The notes under the pieces: model-generated | What the model was told of the DNA's origin: nothing | The model's database searches: none | What the model saw: only the letters and a program-made list of their open reading frames with translations | Assembly: GCA_900768725.1 (NCBI GenBank) | Contig: CAAGDU010000197.1 | Span: 1 to 6,423 of the forward strand | Length of the DNA stretch: 6,423 nt | Source: Bacteroidales bacterium | Lineage (GTDB): Bacteria; Bacteroidota; Bacteroidia; Bacteroidales; Paludibacteraceae | Reading direction: 5' to 3' | Shown: piece by piece, positions 1-4,197 of the stretch | Numbering within the stretch: position 1 is the stretch's first letter | Layout: each line of letters starts with the position of its first letter | Made by a program: the position numbers and the translations under genes

Positions 1-141
1 AATATATTGAAATTCATACGAATAGACTATGTCCGCCGCTTCACCTACAACGACTACCTCCTCCCCGACGGCATACACCGCAGGCAAATCAAACCATGGG
101 GCAGAAACGGCGTCAAAGTAACCATCCGCTTCGCCCTATAA
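1..141 (+). CDS. C-terminal end of an outer-membrane beta-barrel protein (DUF5686-like), 5'-truncated by the window edge
   Basis: Frame 1 is open from the first base and ends at TAA 139-141, giving 46 residues that begin NILKFIRIDYVRRFTYNDYL and end GVKVTIRFAL. The alternating hydrophobic/polar pattern and the end in an aromatic-rich strand (TIRFAL) are what the last strands of a Bacteroidota outer-membrane barrel look like. The layout 'F(I/L)RIDYVRRFTY ... G(V)(K/R)(V/F)..(R/H)F' recalls the C-terminus of the DUF5686 family, barrel proteins with an N-terminal carboxypeptidase-regulatory-like domain. That family call is recalled by eye, not searched. The N-terminus, signal peptide and barrel body lie outside the window. 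No good terminator follows; the nearest structure is the palindrome at 192-209, which has no T-run. The reading frame is fairly sure and the family is tentative. Confidence 0.6.
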   Translation, partial: NILKFIRIDYVRRFTYNDYLLPDGIHRRQIKPWGRNGVKVTIRFAL

Positions 142-191
142 TACCGCCCGAGTTCGCCCGCGCCCCCGCCCTATAATGCTATCCGGTGTGC

Positions 192-209
192 GCCCCGACC
201 GGTCGGGGC
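192..209. repeat. Perfect 18-base G/C-rich palindrome
   Basis: GCCCCGACC (192-200) is followed directly by its exact reverse complement GGTCGGGGC (201-209) with no spacer. It lies 50 bases after the stop codon of the left-edge gene. A zero-loop palindrome must open its central bases to form an RNA hairpin, and no T-run follows on either strand, so it is not a standard intrinsic terminator. It could be an attenuating hairpin at the end of the left gene, a protein-binding site, or a copy of a dispersed palindromic repeat. A second G/C-rich palindromic element at 6212-6258 shares the GCCCCGA core. Confidence 0.7.
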
Positions 210-216
210 TAAAAAC

Positions 217-230
217 CGTAATTCGTAAAT
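217..230 (+). repeat. Left heptamer repeat, two copies (CGTAATT, CGTAAAT)
   Basis: Two tandem 7-base units, CGTAATT at 217-223 and CGTAAAT at 224-230, end three bases before the left inverted repeat at 234-247. The block CGTAATTCGTAAATC (217-231) recurs in the same orientation, with one mismatch, at 539-553, on the far side of the 300-base element. It is either one flank of a disrupted heptamer array or a target-site-like duplication. Confidence 0.6.
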
Positions 231-393
231 CACTACTGATGCGTTAACTATTATTGGTGACGCTATAAGATAATAATATACAGTTAATTACAAGCAGTCT
301 TTGATTTTTTTTATTTGATTTGAAAGTGGCTATAATTACATCTTTTCAGCAGTCAAGCAGTAATTTGGTTTTTGATAATTGTAAAATAGTAAA

Positions 394-421
394 TTGTCAA
401 ATTGTCAAATAAATATGTTTG
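394..421 (+). promoter_or_regulatory. Possible Bacteroidota-type promoter for the EamA-like gene
   Basis: TATGTTTG at 414-421 fits the TAnnTTTG -7 consensus of the primary sigma factor of Bacteroides, with TTG at 394-396 seventeen bases upstream as a weak -33 box. The spacing is shorter than the 20 bases in the two better promoters of this window. It would give a leader of roughly 135 bases before the start codon at 563. The site lies inside the 300-base inverted-repeat element, so that element would supply the promoter. Confidence 0.35.
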
Positions 422-494
422 TTGAAATAAAAAGGTTTTTGTTTGTTTTTGTAATGCATTATTGTTTGTTTTTGTATATAAACTGTATGCTGTA

Positions 495-508
495 CTCATG
501 TGCATGAG
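495..508. repeat. Short inverted repeat CTCATG-TG-CATGAG
   Basis: CTCATG (495-500) and CATGAG (503-508) are perfect inverted repeats around a two-base centre. They lie in the presumed leader of the EamA-like gene, 55 bases before its start codon and just inside the right terminal repeat of the candidate element. The size and symmetry would suit a dimeric regulator's operator, but nothing in the window identifies a regulator. Confidence 0.35.
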
Positions 509-538
509 GGCACGAAAGCTTAACGCATCAGTACTATT

Positions 539-559
539 CGTAATACGTAAATCGTAAAT
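539..559 (+). repeat. Right heptamer repeat, three copies, abutting the start codon
   Basis: CGTAATA (539-545), CGTAAAT (546-552) and CGTAAAT (553-559) form three tandem heptamers. Only ACA separates the last unit from the ATG at 563. The array occupies the ribosome-binding region of the EamA-like gene, which has no Shine-Dalgarno sequence. It also places an in-frame TAA at 548-550, which excludes a start further upstream. A change in copy number would alter the translation initiation region. Confidence 0.6.
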
Positions 560-562
560 ACA

Positions 563-916
563 ATGTGGATGTTTCTTTTGATGTTGTTGCAAACATCGAT
601 GCTCGTAGGAGGGCAAGTGCTCCTCAAACTTGGTATGCAAGATATGGGAGAGTTCTTATGGACCTGGGATTATATCCTTCATAATGTCTTGCTCAACGGC
701 TGGCTACTGCTCGGAGTGCTATTGCTTATTGCAGCCAATGTCTTTTGGCTCTGGTTGCTCAAGATGTACCCCTTCTCTATCATCTATCCGCTTACCAGTA
801 TCGGTTTTGTGTTGGGTATGCTTTGCAGCGTACTCATCTTCCACGAGCCTGTCCACGCTATGCAATGGGTGGGTGTCCTCTTGGTCATGGCAGGCTGCTA
901 TTTCATTGCCAAATAA
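563..916 (+). CDS. Half-size EamA/DMT-superfamily transporter (four-helix, SMR/ArnE-F-like membrane protein)
   Basis: The 117-residue product is almost entirely membrane-embedded, with predicted helices at about residues 2-21, 44-66, 70-93 and 99-116. This is half of a ten-helix EamA transporter and the size of SMR or ArnE/ArnF proteins. EamA-type signatures are visible: GQVLLKLG (17-24) at the end of helix 1, YPFSIIYPLTS (69-79) in helix 3, FHEP (93-96) after it, and QWVGVLLVMAGCYFI in helix 4. The conserved helix-1 glutamate of EmrE is absent, so a classical proton/drug antiporter is unlikely. An inner-membrane exporter or lipid-linked-sugar flippase subunit is more plausible, acting as a dimer. 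No partner half-gene is adjacent, so it would be a homodimer or pair with a distant gene. ATG 563 is chosen because an in-frame stop lies at 548; Met3 is an alternative. No Shine-Dalgarno is seen. The substrate cannot be told. Confidence 0.85.
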   Translation: MWMFLLMLLQTSMLVGGQVLLKLGMQDMGEFLWTWDYILHNVLLNGWLLLGVLLLIAANVFWLWLLKMYPFSIIYPLTSIGFVLGMLCSVLIFHEPVHAMQWVGVLLVMAGCYFIAK

Positions 917-917
917 C

Positions 918-960
918 AAAAGAGACTACCTAACAAATCATGTTAGATAGCCTCTTTTTT
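918..960. terminator. Bidirectional intrinsic terminator between convergent genes
   Basis: An 18-base arm (918-935) pairs with 941-958 at 16 of 18 positions around a 5-base loop. The rightward transcript ends in six T's (955-960) and the leftward one in four. It starts 2 bases after the EamA-like stop codon and ends 17 bases before the topoisomerase stop codon, so it serves both genes. Its stem strongly resembles the one at 4115-4156. Confidence 0.9.
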
Positions 961-976
961 ATCTATTCGTTCTCTC

Positions 977-3634
977 TCAGAACAAACTCAACTGGTTGTC
1001 ATCCTCATCGGTATGGTGCGTGGTGATGGTCATAGGCACATCCTCCACCGAGATTGTCGTCTCCTGCGTCTTATCCGAGGGTTCGCCCTTTTCCGTAATC
1101 TCTGCCACTTCTTCGCCTTCAGCAGATTCCTCCCCCTCCTCTTCCTCCGGCTCCGATTCTGGTTCAGGCTCCGGCGTGATGTCCTCTATCCGACTTATCT
1201 CCAAGGTGGAGAGTCGCTTTCCCTTCGCCTTCGGCGACTTCTCGTCGATAAACTCCGCCATCGCTATCTCCTGCGGCTCGCGCGTTTCATCACTGAATAC
1301 CAGTCGGAAGACGGGCTCCTCGCGGTCGGTCAGTAGCACGATACGCGACTCCTTGTTCTCGCCTAACATGTTCTGCGACTTCAAAGTAGCATCAAAGGTA
1401 AACCGCTTCGCGTAGTAGTAGCCCAAGTCGGCATTCCATAGCGCCAGCGTCCACACTTTCTCTGCATTGAACTTCTCTATGCGCAGGATGTTTTGGTCGA
1501 AGTGCGCCGTCAGGTCGAAGGTTGTCAGGTAGTAATCGCCCGTGGTGGTAATCACTAATATGCGGTCTTCGTCCCAGAACTCGCCGAGGTAGTTCCCTTG
1601 CCCGTCGTAGTTGATACGCAGCACATCGGGGTCGAACCACACCTTCCTGCCGCCCAGCGTCGAGTGCCCTTTCTGCTTGAGCGTGATGCTCTTCACCTCA
1701 AACTTCGTCAGCACGTTGCCTCGCGCCGTGCGGCTCTTCACTGCCAACTCGCTCAGGTCTTTGCAGACCTCCATCTTCTTCAAGTGCAGCGCAGGCTTCA
1801 GCTGGATGCGTATCACCTCCGCCTCACCATTCGGGTTAGCGGTGAAATACACCACCTTACTCCCCGCCTTGCCTTGCGTCAGGTCATATTCCTTATCGCG
1901 CGATACCCCCGTAACTGAGAACCGCTTCATGAAGTACACCCCGCCTTTCCCGTCGCGATATACCACGTTGTATATCGTCCTATCGTCATTGCGCTTAAAG
2001 ATAGCGATATGCAGGATATCCGTACCGATAAATAGTTTCTCCGCCACGCGCATCACCTTGTATTTCCCGTCTTTGTGGAATACGATGATGTCGTCTATAT
2101 CCGAGCAGTTGCATAGGAACTCGTCCTTCTTCAGCCCCGTCCCCACAAAGCCCTCCGCGCGGTTGATATACAGTTTCTCGTTGGCTTCCACCACCGTCTT
2201 CACGTTGATGTTCGCAAAGTTACGCACCTCCGTCCGGCGCGGATACCGCTCGCCGTATTTCTTCTTCAGCATCTCAAACCAATCTATCGTGTAGTCGGTC
2301 AGGTGTGCCAAATGCTTCTGGCAGGCTTTTATCTGCTTGTCGAGGTCGCGCATCAACTCATCCGCTTTCTTCGAGTCGAACTTCGTGATACGAATCATCC
2401 GTATCTCAAACAGTTTCTCAATATCCTCTTGCCTTACCTCGCGTATCAGTTGCGCTTTCCACGGCGTCAGCGCCTTGTCCACAAACGCAATCAGTTTCTC
2501 TTTGTTCGGCGCATTCTCGTAGCCCTCTTCCTTATAGATACGGTTCTCGATAAATATCTTCTCCAATGAGGTGTAGAAGTATTTCTCTTCCAGTTCGCCT
2601 TTCTCTATCTCCAACTCCCATTTCAGCAACGCCATCGTGTTATCCACCGACATACGCAGCAGGTTGCTCACTGTGGTGAATATCGGCTTCTTGTTCTGCA
2701 CCACGCAGCAGTTGGGCGAGATGTTCACCTCGCAGTCGGTAAACGCATACAGCGCGTCTATCGCCTTGTCCGACGATGACCCGGGCGCCAACTGCACCAC
2801 AATCCGCGCCGTGTCCGCCGTGAAATCATCCACCTTGCGAATCTTTATCTTCCCTTTCTGGTTTGCCCGCAAGATGGTCTCGATAATCTTCGTTGTCGTG
2901 GTGCCGTAGGGTATCTCAGTGATAATCAGCGTCTTGTTGTCATCCGCTTTCTGTATCTTCGCCCGAATCTTCACCGTGCCCCCGCGCTCGCCGTCGTTGT
3001 AGCGGCTCACGTCTATCTCGCCACCCGTCGGAAAATCGGGATAGAGTACAAACTCCTCTCCCCGCAGATACGCCAACGCCGCATCGCATATCTCGCAGAA
3101 GTTATGCGGCAGTATCTTCGAGTTCAGACCTACGGCAATACCCTCTACGCCCTGCGCCAACAGCAACGGGAACTTTATCGGCAGGTGGATAGGCTCTTTC
3201 TTCCGCCCGTCGTACGACAACATCCAGTGCGTTGTCTTCGGGTTAAACACCGTGTCAAGCGCGAACTTGCTCAGCCGTGCCTCTATATATCGAGGTGCAG
3301 CAGCGCCGTCGCCCGTGAGGATATTCCCCCAGTTTCCCTGACAGTCTATCAGCAGGTCTTTCTGCCCTAATTGTACGAGTGCGTCTCCAATGCTCGCGTC
3401 GCCATGCGGGTGGTATTGCATGGTCTGACCCACGATGTTCGCCACCTTGTTCATCTTACCGTCGTCCACGCACTTCATCGCGTGCAAGATACGGCGTTGC
3501 ACAGGCTTCAAGCCATCCTCTATCGCGGGGACGGCTCGCTCTAATATCACATACGAAGCATAGTCCAAGAACCAATCTTGGTACATGCCCGTCAAGTGAT
3601 ACTTCACAGAATCATTGAAGGCATTCTCGCTCAT
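977..3634 (-). CDS. parC: Type IIA DNA topoisomerase subunit A, topoisomerase IV (ParC)-like
   Basis: This 885-residue subunit would pair with a ParE/GyrB-type ATPase to pass one DNA duplex through another, decatenating or relaxing the chromosome. The breakage-reunion core is complete: GLKPVQRRIL (41-50), YHPHGDASIGD (74-84), and catalytic Arg115-Tyr116 in the APRYIEARLS block. GIAVGL...ILPHN (165-178) holds the DNA-bending isoleucine, Ile174. A tower and coiled-coil region follows at about 330-470, then a beta-pinwheel C-terminal domain at about 480-800. No GyrA box (QRRGGKG-like) is seen, which favours ParC over GyrA. The Ser83 position of E. coli GyrA is Ala80 here, while Asp84 is kept. 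An acidic tail (about 817-850) ends in QLSLF (881-885), a sliding-clamp-binding consensus. It lies 9 bases downstream of the 55-residue membrane protein, probably in one transcript; no subunit B gene is in the window. ATG 3634 precedes the conserved N-terminal segment directly. Confidence 0.95.
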   Translation of the reverse strand: MSENAFNDSVKYHLTGMYQDWFLDYASYVILERAVPAIEDGLKPVQRRILHAMKCVDDGKMNKVANIVGQTMQYHPHGDASIGDALVQLGQKDLLIDCQGNWGNILTGDGAAAPRYIEARLSKFALDTVFNPKTTHWMLSYDGRKKEPIHLPIKFPLLLAQGVEGIAVGLNSKILPHNFCEICDAALAYLRGEEFVLYPDFPTGGEIDVSRYNDGERGGTVKIRAKIQKADDNKTLIITEIPYGTTTTKIIETILRANQKGKIKIRKVDDFTADTARIVVQLAPGSSSDKAIDALYAFTDCEVNISPNCCVVQNKKPIFTTVSNLLRMSVDNTMALLKWELEIEKGELEEKYFYTSLEKIFIENRIYKEEGYENAPNKEKLIAFVDKALTPWKAQLIREVRQEDIEKLFEIRMIRITKFDSKKADELMRDLDKQIKACQKHLAHLTDYTIDWFEMLKKKYGERYPRRTEVRNFANINVKTVVEANEKLYINRAEGFVGTGLKKDEFLCNCSDIDDIIVFHKDGKYKVMRVAEKLFIGTDILHIAIFKRNDDRTIYNVVYRDGKGGVYFMKRFSVTGVSRDKEYDLTQGKAGSKVVYFTANPNGEAEVIRIQLKPALHLKKMEVCKDLSELAVKSRTARGNVLTKFEVKSITLKQKGHSTLGGRKVWFDPDVLRINYDGQGNYLGEFWDEDRILVITTTGDYYLTTFDLTAHFDQNILRIEKFNAEKVWTLALWNADLGYYYAKRFTFDATLKSQNMLGENKESRIVLLTDREEPVFRLVFSDETREPQEIAMAEFIDEKSPKAKGKRLSTLEISRIEDITPEPEPESEPEEEEGEESAEGEEVAEITEKGEPSDKTQETTISVEDVPMTITTHHTDEDDNQLSLF

Positions 3635-3643
3635 AAAGCGCGA

Positions 3644-3811
3644 TTACTCAACGAATTTGTTTACTACGACGTAGGTCAGAATACCTGCCAACTCGGTTGC
3701 CAAACCTGCCACCAGCAGCCAGTTTGCCTGCGTAGCAAAGTTGTAAACCACCAAGAAAGCCACACCCAGCAGAAGGATGATTACGCCCAAGTTTTTCAGA
3801 ATTGCGTTCAT
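3644..3811 (-). CDS. Small two-helix inner-membrane protein of unknown function, upstream of the topoisomerase gene
   Basis: Reading leftwards from ATG 3811 to TAA 3644-3646 gives 55 residues, starting MNAILKNLGVIILLLGVAFL and ending YVVVNKFVE. Two membrane helices are evident, at about residues 7-25 and 31-51, joined by a short polar turn (NFATQAN). A lysine lies at each end (K6, K52) and a glutamate (E40) falls inside the second helix. I recall similar small 'LKNLGVIILLIGV' proteins in Bacteroidales, uncharacterised; this is recall, not a search. The gene is supported by its position: a consensus promoter 44 bases upstream, and a stop codon 9 bases before the topoisomerase ATG with no terminator between. 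No cleavable signal peptide or enzymatic motif is visible. Coexpression with topoisomerase IV does not by itself imply a shared function. Confidence 0.8.
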   Translation of the reverse strand: MNAILKNLGVIILLLGVAFLVVYNFATQANWLLVAGLATELAGILTYVVVNKFVE

Positions 3812-3854
3812 ATCGTCTTAGAATATTAAGATTAGTCTTTTACCAAATCGGCTG

Positions 3855-3886
3855 CAAAGTTACTACTTTTTTTTGATAAAAGCAAG
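3855..3886 (-). promoter_or_regulatory. Bacteroidota primary-sigma promoter for the small membrane protein-topoisomerase unit
   Basis: On the minus strand TAACTTTG (3862-3855) is a perfect TAnnTTTG -7 box. CTTG (3886-3883) lies 20 bases upstream as a -33 box, with an A-run in the spacer. Transcription would start near 3850 and leave a leader of about 40 bases before ATG 3811. Both the -7 sequence and the 20-base spacing match the promoter at 6390-6421. Confidence 0.75.
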
Positions 3887-3953
3887 ATTTCCCCGTTTTT
3901 TTTGCAATTTTCGCAAAAACCATCCCCAATAGTGTCTAATGTACTCTCCGAGC

Positions 3954-4008
3954 CAATTACGGTAACAAGACGGCAACAAGACGGCAAAAGGACGGCAATA
4001 ACACGACA
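3954..4008. repeat. Five-copy 11-base tandem repeat (consensus ACAAGACGGCA)
   Basis: Units begin at 3954, 3965, 3976, 3987 and 3998. The second and third are identical (ACAAGACGGCA), while the outer ones have diverged to CAATTACGGTA, AAAGGACGGCA and ATAACACGACA. The period is not a multiple of three. It lies in the 386-base gap between the leftward genes, about 70-120 bases upstream of the promoter at 3855-3886. The 11-base period is close to one helical turn, so each copy shows the same face of the DNA. Apart from this array, that promoter and the terminator at 4112-4156, I see nothing definite in the gap 3812-4197. Confidence 0.8.
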
Positions 4009-4111
4009 AAGATAGCAGCCGCGTAGCAGAGCCGAAACCAACAAAAAGGGGCGGACTTCAGACCGCTCCAAAAGGAAAAATCACCGAGGACACCCCGACC
4101 CATCAGAACTG

Positions 4112-4156
4112 AAAAAAGAGGCTGCCTAACTCTCCACAACATTAGGCAGCCTCTTT
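4112..4156 (-). terminator. Strong intrinsic terminator of the exported repeat-protein gene
   Basis: A perfect 15-base stem (4115-4129 paired with 4142-4156) surrounds a 12-base loop. Reading leftwards, the descending arm runs into six T's (4117-4112), which makes it a good terminator for the gene ending at 4198. In the rightward direction the T-run is interrupted (CTTTCTTGG), so it is directional. It isolates the repeat-protein gene from the topoisomerase unit. Confidence 0.92.
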
Positions 4157-4197
4157 CTTGGGCGTTTGCATACTTGCTACGCCATTAACTAAACAGT

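Larger units (their letters stand above)
234..533. mobile_element. Candidate MITE-like 300-base element bounded by 14-base inverted repeats
   Basis: TACTGATGCGTTAA at 234-247 is repeated as its exact reverse complement, TTAACGCATCAGTA, at 520-533. The bounded segment is exactly 300 bases and very A/T-rich. It has no convincing coding capacity; the open frame inside it on the minus strand is low-complexity. A near-identical direct repeat (217-231 and 539-553, 14 of 15 bases) flanks it outside, which is what an insertion into an array of CGTAAAT heptamers would leave. Against the idea, the direct repeats do not abut the inverted repeats: 2 bases lie between on the left and 5 on the right. No transposase is present, so mobility would depend on one elsewhere. 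It could instead be a chance or regulatory inverted repeat. Confidence 0.4.

Noticed and set aside
132..177. CGCCCTATAAT repeated at 132-142 and 167-177, with TATAAT resembling a sigma-70 -10 box
   Set aside because: The first copy overlaps the end of the left-edge gene, no proper -35 box is present, and primary promoters in this phylum use TAnnTTTG. Only 11 bases repeat, so it is not a clear duplication.
353..640. Minus-strand open frame of 95 codons overlapping the transporter start
   Set aside because: The product is low-complexity (Gln, Asn, Thr and His rich) from A/T-rich intergenic DNA and overlaps the better-supported plus-strand gene. No promoter or family resemblance.
1611..2294. 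Long plus-strand open frame (227 codons) opposite the topoisomerase gene
   Set aside because: It lies wholly antisense to a strongly supported gene, its product is Ser/Thr/Arg-rich without domain signatures, and other antisense frames nearby look the same. It is a composition shadow.
563..3811. A defence, toxin-antitoxin or other new multi-gene system
   Set aside because: The transporter and topoisomerase converge with a terminator between them, and the only co-directional pair is the small membrane protein with the topoisomerase. Nothing recalls a nuclease, a toxin or an effector-sensor pair.
3832..4142. Two minus-strand open frames with repeated LLPSxCRLV-like peptides
   Set aside because: The repetition is a by-product of the 11-base tandem repeat read in different frames; the period is not a multiple of three, and one frame crosses the terminator stem.
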